Shown piece after piece: positions 45,484-53,870 of a DNA stretch of 64,000 nt. Source of the DNA: Candidatus Poseidoniaceae archaeon (GTDB lineage Archaea > Thermoplasmatota > Poseidoniia > Poseidoniales > Poseidoniaceae); contig CASIAP010000005.1 in the NCBI GenBank assembly GCA_949372645.1, positions 160,615-224,614 of the forward strand, in the 5' to 3' direction. The notes under the pieces were generated by a model that worked only from the letters and a program-made list of their open reading frames with translations, was not told the origin of the DNA and ran no database searches. Position numbers and translations under genes: made by a program. Every line of letters begins with the position of its first letter. Position 1 is the first letter of the stretch.

Positions 45484-48400
45484 TTATTCTTCTTCATCTG
45501 CTTGAGTCGAGTCGGAATGTTCGGGTAAATCAACGACTTCCTTTTCAGGACTGGTTTCAGATAGAGTTTCATCAGAGGTGGATGAATTCTCTTCCTCTTG
45601 CTCAGCCAGCAGCCCTTCATCTTGTTCCTCTTTTTGTTCCTCTTCCTGTTTTCTGGAAAAGATTCCCAGCAATGTTAGGAGGAGCATCAAGACGAGTAAG
45701 ACTCCAAACAGAAGGAACAATGGAGAAATTGGAGTGGAATCCGGTGAAGATTGGATCGACACTCGCTCAGGGTTTTCCACGGTAAGTGTGAAGCTTACTG
45801 AGTCAGAGCCGCCAGAATTATTGCCCCATATCGTGTAGAGAATTGCTGAAGAGTTCTCAGTTGCAATACCCGAAATAAAGCCATTCTCCATGGTCAATCC
45901 AGACGGCAAGAATGGATATATCTGCCATTGTTCAACCATACCGCCCGAATTATTCACTTGGACTGCCATGGTCGTATCATCACGAAGAATGGTGAACTCA
46001 GCGGGGTTAATTGAAAGAACTGATGTTGGCTCAACGACAGTAATGTTGATCACGACCAAGAAAAATCCTCCTGAATTCTCAGCTCGTACAGTGTAACTGC
46101 TCATCGTTGAATTGAACAGCGGTGTGCCCGAAATACTTCCATTGTCAAAGAGTAAGCCATCTGGTAAGGTAGCGTTTATTTCCCAACTTTCAACAAAGCC
46201 AACTCCGAGTTCAGGCTTCAATATCTCCATCGTCTCTCCTCGAATAAGTGTGAGGTTTTCAGGCGAATAAATCACAGATGGAACCGGTTCAAGGATGGTC
46301 ATGTTGAGATTCGAAATTGAAGACCCGCCACTGTTATTGGCCCAAATGGTGTACACCGTTTGTGTCATGTTCACAGTGGGCGTTCCTGAAAGTATTCCGT
46401 TGTCAAACGAAAGACCGTCCGGTAGCATCGGTTCAATTTCCCATGTCGCAACAAAACCACCGCTCAATTCAGGAACCAATGGCGTCATGTCCGAGGTGCG
46501 AGTAAGCGTGATGTTTTCGAAAGGATAGGTGACAATCGCAAGTGGTTCATTGATTGTGAGGTTGAACGTTGATGCAACTGAACCACCTGTATTGTTGGCC
46601 CAAACGGTATAGCTCGTTCGAGTTGAATTCACCAAAGGAATTCCAAGAATGGTGCCGTCCGACAAATTAAGGCCCAATGGCAACGATGGTTCAATTTCCC
46701 ATGTCGCAACAAAACCACCGCTCAATTCCGGTGTAAATGGCGTCATGTCCAAGCTACGAGTAAGGGTGATATTTTCGAAAGGATAGGTGACAATCGCAAG
46801 TGGTTCATTGACGGTGAGGTTGAACATTGAGGTGACTGAGCCACCAGAGTTTTCGACCAATACCGTATATTGTGTTCGGGTCATATTGACAGATGAAGCA
46901 CCCCAAATGCTACCGTTTGTTTCCCCGAAAGAAAGACCTGTAGGAAGTGCAGGACTGATTGACCATGTAAGAATGGCACCGCCACCAGTGACGGAGTTTA
47001 GGGTGGTCATGTTGATGCCACGTGTCAATACGAGTTCACCAGGTGAATAGGAAAGCGTTGCAAGCTCATCATTCACAGTGATGTTAACTGTTGCAGTTAT
47101 CGAACCACCAGTGTTTGTCGCAGTAATGGTATACATTGTGAGTGGTTGAAGTGCAATCGGTGTTCCAGAGATTTGACCATTGGTCGTATCAAAGTTCAAT
47201 CCATGGGAGAGCGCTGGAGTAATCGACCAGGATACGATGTCGCCTCCAGAAACCGTTGGAGACAGCAAGGTCATTGCCGAATTGTTGGTGAGCGTTATAC
47301 TCTCTGAAGAATAGGTGAGAGTAGGCGCTACAGCATTCACAGTGATGTTGATGAAAGTGGTTGCCACACCTCCAGAGTTTGCAGCAGTAATCGTGAACAT
47401 GGTTCGAGTCAAGAGTTCAATTGGCGTTCCAGTAATGGTTCCATTCGAAGTTGAGAACGAAAGACCGTTCGGCAGTGTTGGATGAATGGTCCACGATAGA
47501 ATGACACCTGAACCGGTAAGAGTAGGTGACAGTGGTACATCGGAACTGGCTGTATTGTTGTTCAAGCTCAAGTCGTCTGGTGAATACGCAAGGATTGGAA
47601 GATTATCAACAACCGTGAGATTGATGTAAGCCGTTGATGAACCACCTGTGTTTGTTCCATTGACGGTGAACATGGTTCGAGTCAAGAGTTCAATTGGCGT
47701 TCCAGCAATGGTTCCATTCGAAGTTGAGAACGAAAGACCGTTCGGCAGTGTTGGATGAATGGTCCACGATGTAATGGCACCTGAACCGGTAAGAGTAGGT
47801 GACAGTGGTACATCGGAACTGACAGTATTGTTGGTCAAGATCAAGTCGTCTGGTGAATACGAAAGGATTGGAAGATTATCAACAACCGTGATATTAATCA
47901 AAGTGGTGGATGAACCACCTGTATTGGTAGCAGTGACCGAATATGTGGTAAGAGGTGAAACGACGGTTGGCGTTCCGGAAATCTCACCGTTCGTAATGTT
48001 CAACTCCAAACCCGTAGGCAAGTCTGGACTCACTGTGAACCTGTAAACATTGTAGGATGAATCCAATCGACTGCTGAGAAGATCACCGTTTAACACATCA
48101 TAATATGAAATATCAACTGCGCCGGTGGCATCAACTGAAATCGAAGTATGGCTACCGACACCGACACTATCAATCACAGATAATTCCCATGAACCATTCA
48201 GATTGGTTGTATATTTGAGCTGTTGATTGGTTCCATCGTAGTATGAAATGTGAACAAAACCGTTCGAGTCAAGCGCAAGAGAAGCGAATGAACCAACGCT
48301 TCCGAGTATATCTATCTCAGTCAATGTCCATCCGGTTGAGCCGTTGTAGGTTGCATAGCGCAAATTTTCACCCACTGATGAATAAATACCCATTTGGTAG

Positions 48401-50643
48401 GCAATGTGGAGGTCATCATTTGAATCGATAGCAAGTGAAGTATAGAGCCCTACATTGGCAAAAGATTGCACCGTAGTTTTGACCCAAGAACCGGTTTTTT
48501 TGGTAACATGTATAAGGTCTCGATTGTAATCATCATAGGCAGAAATGTGAACCTCATCGTTCGAATCAAGAGCGATGGATGAGTAGTGGCCTGCACGTAT
48601 GGTTCCGCCGGTCGTTGTGTTGAAAGCAGTCTCAGTGACCCATGAGCCAGTCATGTCCGTTGCATATTTGAGATACGTATCAATACTTGAATTTAAGTGA
48701 AGATATGAAAGGTGAACTTTAGCGTTCGAGTCTATGGCAATCGAAGTGTATAAACCAACGACTGAAGCATCCATTCCGAGTTGCCCCGTTGAATCGATCG
48801 TCGTGTTCACCCAAGATCCGCTTCTGTTGGTAATATACATTAAATTCCCATTGCTTTCATCGTAGTAAGAAATATGAATCACATCGTTAGAATCAACAGC
48901 AATCGACGAATATTGGCCAACATCGCCGTTTGAATCAATGGTTGAATTGAGCCAAGAACCCGTCGTGTCAGTTGCATATTTGAGGTCGCCGTTCGTTGCA
49001 TCGTAATAGGAAATATGTTTGGAACCTGTGGAATCCAGAGCGAATGAAGAATATTCGCCAACATCGCCTACCGCATCTACAATTCTGAGTTGCGTAACGG
49101 TGGTGTTTGCGCCGCTCGGTATCGGTCCGCCGGTATTCACTGGGACTGCCGTTGGAGACAATGCCGCATTGTTGGTCAAGCTCAAGTCGTCTGGTGAATA
49201 CGAAATGTTGGGAAGATTATCAACAACCGTGAGATTGATGTAAGCCGTTGATGAACCACCTGTGTTTGTTCCATTGACGGTGAACATGGTTCGAGTCAAG
49301 AGTTCAATTGGCGTTCCAGCAATGGTTCCATTCGAAGTTGAGAACGAAAGACCGTTCGGCAGTGTTGGATGAATGGTCCACGATGTAATGGCACCTGAAC
49401 CGGTAAGAGTAGGTGACAGTGGTACATCGGAACTGGCAGTATTGTTGGTCAAGCTCAAGTCGTCTGGTGAATACGAAATCACCGGAAGGGCTGGTGTTGA
49501 ATACGTCACGTACTCAAGATTGCCATTGGGGGCGTCAAAGTAGGTCACATGCAAGTTATCATTGGAATCAATCGCTAAGGAGCAATACAAGCCGACGTTA
49601 CCTGTGCTGTCGAGTGAGACTGGTGTGCTCCAAGAAGAGCCATCATAGGTCATGTACTCAAGATTGTAATTGGTGTTGTCATAATAGGTCACGTGCAGGT
49701 TATCATTCGAATCAATCGCTAATGAGGATTCACTGCCGACGATATCTGTGCTGTCGAGCGAGACAGGTGTGCTCCAAGAAGAGCCATCATAGGTCATGTA
49801 CTCAAGATTCCAATTGGTTTCGTCCAAATAAGTCACATGCAGGTTATCATTCGAATCAATCGCTAATGAAGACTGCCTGCCAACGTTATCTGTGCTGTCG
49901 ATTGAGACCGGTGTGCTCCAAGAAGAGCCATCATAGGCCATGTACTCAAGATTGTAATTAGTTTCGTCAAAATAGGTCACATGTAGGTTATCATTGGAAT
50001 CAATCGCTAATGAGGAATCCCTGCCGACGTTATCTGTGCTGTCGAGTGAGACCGGTGTGCTCCAAGAAGAGCCATCATAGGTCATATACTCAAGATTGCC
50101 ATTGGTGCCGTCACGATAGGTCACGTGCAGGTTATCACTGGAATCAATCGCTAATGAGGAATCATAGCCGACGTGACCTGTGCTGTCGAGTGAGATCGGA
50201 GTGCTCCAAGAAGAGCCATCATAGGTCGTGTACTCAAGATTTTGATTGGTGGCGTCAAAATAGGTCGCGTGCAGGTTATCGTTCGAATCAATCGCTAATG
50301 AAGACTGATAGCCGACGTTATCTGTGCTGTCGAGTGAGACCGGTGTGCTCCAAGAAGATCCATCATAGGCCATGTACTCAAGATTGCCATTGGTGTTGTC
50401 CCGATAGGTCACGTGGAGGTTATCATTCGAATCAATCGCTAATGAGGATTGATAGCCGACGCTATCTGTGCTGTCGAGTGTTGTAGGTGACGACCAGCCG
50501 ACATGGGCGACGACGACATCTGAAAGCGTTGTCTCGGTTTGTGCGTCGTGCCGATTGTCGAGAACAGATGACCACGACATGGCGACCATGAGAAAAACAA
50601 GAAACAGTGGCGCAGTGAAATTACGACGAGACAGGGGGCTCAT
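45484..50643 (-). CDS. Giant surface protein with two seven-repeat propellers and He_PIG domains
   Basis: The frame opens at 50679. The ATG at 50643 is preferred because a signal peptide (FTAPLFLVFLMVAMSWSS) follows, GGAG precedes it, and a conserved element lies about 40 nt upstream as in its paralogue. That gives 1,719 residues. Seven 48-residue repeats (about 50500-49490) follow the signal peptide, then one He_PIG domain. A second set of seven (about 49090-48050) is set inside another He_PIG domain. About nine more He_PIG domains follow, then one membrane helix (LFLLFGVLLVLMLLLTLLGI) and a Glu-rich tail ending STQADEEE. The N-terminal 150 residues and C-terminal He_PIG domains are very close to the 39195 protein, so the pair arose by tandem duplication. 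Confidence 0.87.
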   Translation of the reverse strand: MSPLSRRNFTAPLFLVFLMVAMSWSSVLDNRHDAQTETTLSDVVVAHVGWSSPTTLDSTDSVGYQSSLAIDSNDNLHVTYRDNTNGNLEYMAYDGSSWSTPVSLDSTDNVGYQSSLAIDSNDNLHATYFDATNQNLEYTTYDGSSWSTPISLDSTGHVGYDSSLAIDSSDNLHVTYRDGTNGNLEYMTYDGSSWSTPVSLDSTDNVGRDSSLAIDSNDNLHVTYFDETNYNLEYMAYDGSSWSTPVSIDSTDNVGRQSSLAIDSNDNLHVTYLDETNWNLEYMTYDGSSWSTPVSLDSTDIVGSESSLAIDSNDNLHVTYYDNTNYNLEYMTYDGSSWSTPVSLDSTGNVGLYCSLAIDSNDNLHVTYFDAPNGNLEYVTYSTPALPVISYSPDDLSLTNNTASSDVPLSPTLTGSGAITSWTIHPTLPNGLSFSTSNGTIAGTPIELLTRTMFTVNGTNTGGSSTAYINLTVVDNLPNISYSPDDLSLTNNAALSPTAVPVNTGGPIPSGANTTVTQLRIVDAVGDVGEYSSFALDSTGSKHISYYDATNGDLKYATDTTGSWLNSTIDSNGDVGQYSSIAVDSNDVIHISYYDESNGNLMYITNRSGSWVNTTIDSTGQLGMDASVVGLYTSIAIDSNAKVHLSYLHLNSSIDTYLKYATDMTGSWVTETAFNTTTGGTIRAGHYSSIALDSNDEVHISAYDDYNRDLIHVTKKTGSWVKTTVQSFANVGLYTSLAIDSNDDLHIAYQMGIYSSVGENLRYATYNGSTGWTLTEIDILGSVGSFASLALDSNGFVHISYYDGTNQQLKYTTNLNGSWELSVIDSVGVGSHTSISVDATGAVDISYYDVLNGDLLSSRLDSSYNVYRFTVSPDLPTGLELNITNGEISGTPTVVSPLTTYSVTATNTGGSSTTLINITVVDNLPILSYSPDDLILTNNTVSSDVPLSPTLTGSGAITSWTIHPTLPNGLSFSTSNGTIAGTPIELLTRTMFTVNGTNTGGSSTAYINLTVVDNLPILAYSPDDLSLNNNTASSDVPLSPTLTGSGVILSWTIHPTLPNGLSFSTSNGTITGTPIELLTRTMFTITAANSGGVATTFINITVNAVAPTLTYSSESITLTNNSAMTLLSPTVSGGDIVSWSITPALSHGLNFDTTNGQISGTPIALQPLTMYTITATNTGGSITATVNITVNDELATLSYSPGELVLTRGINMTTLNSVTGGGAILTWSISPALPTGLSFGETNGSIWGASSVNMTRTQYTVLVENSGGSVTSMFNLTVNEPLAIVTYPFENITLTRSLDMTPFTPELSGGFVATWEIEPSLPLGLNLSDGTILGIPLVNSTRTSYTVWANNTGGSVASTFNLTINEPLAIVTYPFENITLTRTSDMTPLVPELSGGFVATWEIEPMLPDGLSFDNGILSGTPTVNMTQTVYTIWANNSGGSSISNLNMTILEPVPSVIYSPENLTLIRGETMEILKPELGVGFVESWEINATLPDGLLFDNGSISGTPLFNSTMSSYTVRAENSGGFFLVVINITVVEPTSVLSINPAEFTILRDDTTMAVQVNNSGGMVEQWQIYPFLPSGLTMENGFISGIATENSSAILYTIWGNNSGGSDSVSFTLTVENPERVSIQSSPDSTPISPLFLLFGVLLVLMLLLTLLGIFSRKQEEEQKEEQDEGLLAEQEEENSSTSDETLSETSPEKEVVDLPEHSDSTQADEEE

Positions 50644-50675
50644 AGAGACTACTCCAGACAAGGGTCTATTGGGTA

Positions 50676-50689
50676 GCATTTAGCAATAT
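50676..50689 (-). promoter_or_regulatory. Conserved TATA-like element upstream of the giant paralogue at 45484
   Basis: The minus-strand atattgctaaatgc is centred about 39 nt before the ATG at 50643. It matches the element upstream of the neighbouring paralogue. Confidence 0.45.
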
Positions 50690-50699
50690 GCTTGATGTA

Positions 50700-51275
50700 T
50701 TACTCTGATTCTTCCGAAATCCAAGGGTTTTTCGGAGTATTTGGCCAATCGTTTTTCCCGACTGCGAAGCCTAATTTCGCAAAATTTTTCCGAGATTTCC
50801 GCCATACGGGTAACATGTATCCAATCTTTGAACGCTCACCAAAACCCCAACGCCAAGGACAGCGAGGTAATCGAGAAACCCAATGCTGAAGCATGGATTG
50901 AGTCAATGGGTGTTCAAGACCTCCTGGTAAAACCCAAGAGATCATGTTGAGTGCCCCAGATGAACCACGGGTTTCAGCCCAGCTGGTCACTTCAAGTCCG
51001 CGTAGTGGACCATCAAGGATTCGTAGACCTAACATTCGTGTGGTCTGAGTCATTGGCATGATGATGGCAAAACGGTCGACCATCCTCGAACCTTCATGAC
51101 GTTCCATCGCCCATCCGGCTTCTTCAGCAAGAAGTCGAAACACTTTGATGGATTGAACAGGGGATACACTGACTTCGAAATCTTGTGTAGCGCGTCGCAC
51201 CATGATGAGTCCAACTGCGAGGTTGCCATCAACACTCCGATAGAGTGGTTCGATTTTGAACAGCCTTACGGCCAT
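50700..51275 (-). CDS. Hypothetical soluble protein
   Basis: 191 residues with no family recognised. It has a mixed alpha/beta composition with no signal peptide or membrane helix (MAVRLFKIEPLYRSVDGNL at the start, SIKVFRLLAEEAGWAMERHE in the middle). The C-terminal third is rich in Trp, Arg and Pro (SRLPRCPWRWGFGERSKIGY). It lies 174 bp downstream of the P1 stalk gene on the same strand, so it may be read through from the ribosomal operon. The intervening 51276-51449 shows inverted-repeat-rich sequence but no gene or RNA that I can name. Confidence 0.6.
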   Translation of the reverse strand: MAVRLFKIEPLYRSVDGNLAVGLIMVRRATQDFEVSVSPVQSIKVFRLLAEEAGWAMERHEGSRMVDRFAIIMPMTQTTRMLGLRILDGPLRGLEVTSWAETRGSSGALNMISWVLPGGLEHPLTQSMLQHWVSRLPRCPWRWGFGERSKIGYMLPVWRKSRKNFAKLGFAVGKNDWPNTPKNPWISEESE

Positions 51276-51449
51276 AGTGAATTGTTTCGATCAAACTCGA
51301 CGTTTGATTCGCTTGTATGCACGGCGATCCCCAAGTCCCACCCTTTCAGGCGAGGTTCTTCCTGGGAGGACCGAGTAGAACTACCGTGCTTCACTTCGCG
51401 CGAGCATGTCGCGTCTCAAGTGTGCGCTCGGCGGCGCTCGATACCTGTT

Positions 51450-51746
51450 TCAACCGAAAAGGGAACCAAGACCGTCGAAACCAGCTTCTTCTTCTTCTTC
51501 CTCTTCCTCTTCAGCAGGGGCAGGGGCATCTGAAGAACCACCAGCAGCAGGTGCGGCAGCAGCTGGAGCAGCAACGGCTTGCGCCATTGCGTCAGCGATA
51601 TCAACACCAGCGAGAGAAGCAACAAGTGCCTTCACACGGGAGTCGTCAGCTTTCACGCCAGCAGCCTTTAGAATGGCGCTCACGGTCTTTTCGTCAATGT
51701 CTTTTTCAGCAGCGTGCAGTAGCATAGCAGCGTATACGTATTCCAT
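51450..51746 (-). CDS. rpl12: Ribosomal stalk protein P1 (archaeal L12)
   Basis: 98 residues, typical length. The dimerising N-terminal helices are [19 protein letters not shown] and [20 protein letters not shown]. An Ala/Pro/Gly hinge follows, then a Glu-rich run and the factor-binding end [11 protein letters not shown]. Copies bind the C-terminal helices of P0 and recruit translation GTPases. A GAGGTG stands 8 nt before the ATG. It is the last gene of the L11-L1-P0-P1 operon, 20 bp after P0, and shares its terminal motif with P0. Confidence 0.96.
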   Translation of the reverse strand: MEYVYAAMLLHAAEKDIDEKTVSAILKAAGVKADDSRVKALVASLAGVDIADAMAQAVAAPAAAAPAAGGSSDAPAPAEEEEEEEEEAGFDGLGSLFG

Positions 51747-51766
51747 ATTTTTTCACCTCATTTGTT

Positions 51767-52786
51767 TCAACCGAATAGATCTCCAAGTCCGCCGAAGCTT
51801 TCCTCTTCTTCCTCTTCTTCCTCTTCTTCGGCTTCGGTTGGTGCCTCAGAAGTGCTGTCTGATGAACTTGTAACTGCGGATGCTGCTGCAGATGCTGCAG
51901 CGCCCAACATATTGGTCAGTTCTTCATCGAGTGCGTCGCTGTCAAGCTGTCCGGCAACGCCTAGGGCGCTGCTGTGTGCTCGTCCAACGAGATGCGGCAT
52001 GGTATCTGCAGTTGTGATTGCAGCTTCCAATGCAACGGACATTGCCTCTCGGCTTGCCTTTGCAAGAATTGTTGGCATTGTTTGGCTTGTGAACCAAGTA
52101 ATGTTGCAAGCGAGGTTGAAAGCACCAGCAGCATGGCTGATGAGGTCAGTCTCGAATTGCTCATAGTCGATGTCGAGAACATTTGGCGGGAACAAAGTAC
52201 CGCCTTCAAGCGCGCCACACAAACGTAGACCGGTTACGATTGGATTGATTCCAATCTTTGAGAGCATCATACCCATATCGGTGGTGAAAACCTCGCCTTC
52301 TTCAAGAACGACGGTTCGCTTTTGGATTTGAACGGAGCCGCCCATGATCTTTGCAGGAATACCCACGGAGTTCAATTCACCCACGATTGGGCCAGGTGGC
52401 ATTCCAGTATCCATCTTCTCAACAACAATTTGGTGAGGTGCAACGTCGCCTTCTTTACCAGCACGTCCAGCCTCAGTCTTCTTGAGTTCAGTGAACAACT
52501 GGAAAGAGTTCAAGTTTGCAGAGGAAACCAGAGCAGGTTGAATTGCTCCTTGGAACAATTCATCGAGGTTTGAACCGTCATATCCGGCTTGCTCCCATGC
52601 AATGGCCATCAAACGCTTCTTAGCAACTTGAATTTTCATGTCGCTACGAAGGGTTGCACGCATTCCGAGCATAGCTCCAGCAGGAACACCGTGAATGTCG
52701 ATAACGGCAATGGTATCGCCACCTTTGAGGAGGTCAACCAAATCTTGAACGGTATCTTTCTTCCAAGATACGACCTTAGGAATCAA
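51767..52786 (-). CDS. rplP0: Ribosomal stalk protein P0 (archaeal L10)
   Basis: 339 residues. The N-terminal rRNA-binding domain (WKKDTVQDLVDLLKGGDTIA; MKIQVAKKRLMAIAWEQAG) is followed by the archaeal insertion domain (GMPPGPIVGELNSVGIPAKI) and the spine helices that hold P1 dimers. The end is a Glu run and SFGGLGDLFG, matching P1. The start is a TTG at 52786 whose bases overlap the L1 stop codon (TTGA), with GAGGTGA about 5 nt upstream, so translation is probably coupled to L1. P0 forms the base of the stalk together with L11. Confidence 0.95.
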   Translation of the reverse strand: MIPKVVSWKKDTVQDLVDLLKGGDTIAVIDIHGVPAGAMLGMRATLRSDMKIQVAKKRLMAIAWEQAGYDGSNLDELFQGAIQPALVSSANLNSFQLFTELKKTEAGRAGKEGDVAPHQIVVEKMDTGMPPGPIVGELNSVGIPAKIMGGSVQIQKRTVVLEEGEVFTTDMGMMLSKIGINPIVTGLRLCGALEGGTLFPPNVLDIDYEQFETDLISHAAGAFNLACNITWFTSQTMPTILAKASREAMSVALEAAITTADTMPHLVGRAHSSALGVAGQLDSDALDEELTNMLGAAASAAASAVTSSSDSTSEAPTEAEEEEEEEEEESFGGLGDLFG

Positions 52787-53427
52787 TTAATCACCTCGAC
52801 GGATTGTGCAGGACCCATTGTTGTTTTGATGTAGAGGGAACGGATGTTTCCTACACCACGCTCGAGTTTAGAAGTTACACGGTTGTAGACTTCCATAACA
52901 TTCGCACGAAGTTCTTCGTGAGATTGGGCAACAGTTCCGCATGATATTTGGAACGTCATCTTGTCACCAGACTTGACAACGACAGTGGATTGGAGACCTG
53001 CTGCAATAATTGCAGGATCGAGTGTTGGTGGAACCGGACGTGGCATTTTGCCCCGTGGACCAAGAACGACACCGAGGTATCGTCCAATCAGACCCATGTG
53101 AGGCACTTCGGAAAGGAAAAAGTCGTATGCATTTGCAAGCTTCTTCGCCTTTCCTTTGTTGCCGCCAAGGTCTTCAATTTCTTGAGGAGTAATAACGTGG
53201 ATTCCGGCTGTCTTTGCTTTAGTTGCTGCTTCGCCTGATGCGAACATTGCAATCTTGAGCACACGGCCTCGACCGGATGGAAGACGGATTTCTTCCTTGA
53301 TACGGTTGTTTGGGTTTTTCAAGTCGACGTCACGGATTGTGAATGCAATATCCACGGACTCGACAAACTTTCTTTTTGGTGCACTCTCAAGTGCATCCTT
53401 AATTGCTTGGTTAATTTTTCCTTCCAT
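52783..53427 (-). CDS. rpl1: Ribosomal protein L1
   Basis: 214 residues, normal for archaeal L1. The start is typical (MEGKINQAIKDALESAPKRK; FVESVDIAFTIRDVDLKNP). Domain II carries GRYLGVVLGPRGKMPRPVPP, with its glycine/proline signature, and domain I closes with VGNIRSLYIKTTMGPAQSVE. L1 binds 23S rRNA at the mobile L1 stalk and helps move deacylated tRNA out of the E site. In archaea it can also repress its own operon. GAGGTGAAC precedes the ATG, 61 bp after the L11 stop, and its stop codon overlaps the P0 start. Confidence 0.96.
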   Translation of the reverse strand: MEGKINQAIKDALESAPKRKFVESVDIAFTIRDVDLKNPNNRIKEEIRLPSGRGRVLKIAMFASGEAATKAKTAGIHVITPQEIEDLGGNKGKAKKLANAYDFFLSEVPHMGLIGRYLGVVLGPRGKMPRPVPPTLDPAIIAAGLQSTVVVKSGDKMTFQISCGTVAQSHEELRANVMEVYNRVTSKLERGVGNIRSLYIKTTMGPAQSVEVIN

Positions 53428-53485
53428 TTTTGTTCACCTCAGTGGTCGGCGAGACGCTCAAAGACGCCTCTACCACGGTTCGTGA

Positions 53486-53499
53486 GTTTTAATTAAAAC
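53486..53499. other. 14-bp perfect palindrome over the L11 stop codon
   Basis: GTTTTAATTAAAAC contains the L11 stop codon and begins the 61-bp gap before L1. It may be incidental to an AT-rich stop region or a regulatory or processing site. No further support seen. Confidence 0.3.
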
Positions 53500-53770
53500 G
53501 CTCGTCCCATTCTCCTTTGTTGATGATTGCGAGGGCATCGTTTGCCCAGTGTCCATCAATCTTGACACGCATCGAAACGCATGTTCCGATGATTTCCTTT
53601 GTTTGAGCCTTAAGATCGGCGCCGGTCAGATGACCAAGGCCGTGCTTCTCTTGAGCAACTCCCATTGCTTTCTCGAGGGTGAGGTCTTCAACTGCAGCAT
53701 CAAGGCTGCCGTTGCACTTCTCCACACCAAGAGCTTTGATGATAAGTTTAGATGTCCAAGGTTTCGGCAT
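53489..53770 (-). CDS. rpl11: Ribosomal protein L11, C-terminal domain only
   Basis: 93 residues from the ATG at 53770, which has GGAG 8 nt upstream. Normal archaeal L11 has about 160. The whole chain matches the C-terminal rRNA-binding domain: WTSKLIIKALGVEK, LTLEKAMGVAQEK, LKAQTKEIIGTCVSM, then the V-DG strand and a WDERF end. The N-terminal domain, with its PGGxATxGPPLGPALG signature, is absent. That domain contacts elongation factors and thiostrepton in other organisms. The open frame continues to 53908, but those residues do not resemble L11. A strong TATA box at 53821-53830 puts the transcript start near 53800, so the missing half has no room here. The next genes are L1, P0 and P1. Confidence 0.88.
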   Translation of the reverse strand: MPKPWTSKLIIKALGVEKCNGSLDAAVEDLTLEKAMGVAQEKHGLGHLTGADLKAQTKEIIGTCVSMRVKIDGHWANDALAIINKGEWDERFN

Positions 53771-53820
53771 TGTTTCAACTCCATTGCTCACTATGTGGGC
53801 ATTCAGCCGACAAAACACCC

Positions 53821-53830
53821 CTATATAATC
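53821..53830 (-). promoter_or_regulatory. TATA box of the L11-L1-P0-P1 operon
   Basis: The minus-strand gattatatag, preceded by a purine/GC-rich BRE-like cagcgc, lies 51-60 nt before the L11 ATG. It predicts a start near 53800 and a leader of about 30 nt. It separates the stalk operon from secE-spt5. Confidence 0.6.
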
Positions 53831-53870
53831 GCGCTGTGCGAAGGGGGTTGGGCGACTGTACCCTGTAAAA

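Noticed and set aside
44594..50486. Plus-strand open frames rich in Cys, His and Trp (near 44594-45067, 49413-49961 and 50010-50486)
   Set aside because: They lie exactly antisense to the 48-residue repeats, and their periodicity follows the minus-strand units. They are by-products of repeat composition.
51276..51449. Possible tRNA or small RNA between P1 and the hypothetical gene
   Set aside because: Short inverted repeats are present, but no cloverleaf and no box C/D or H/ACA pattern could be assembled by eye.
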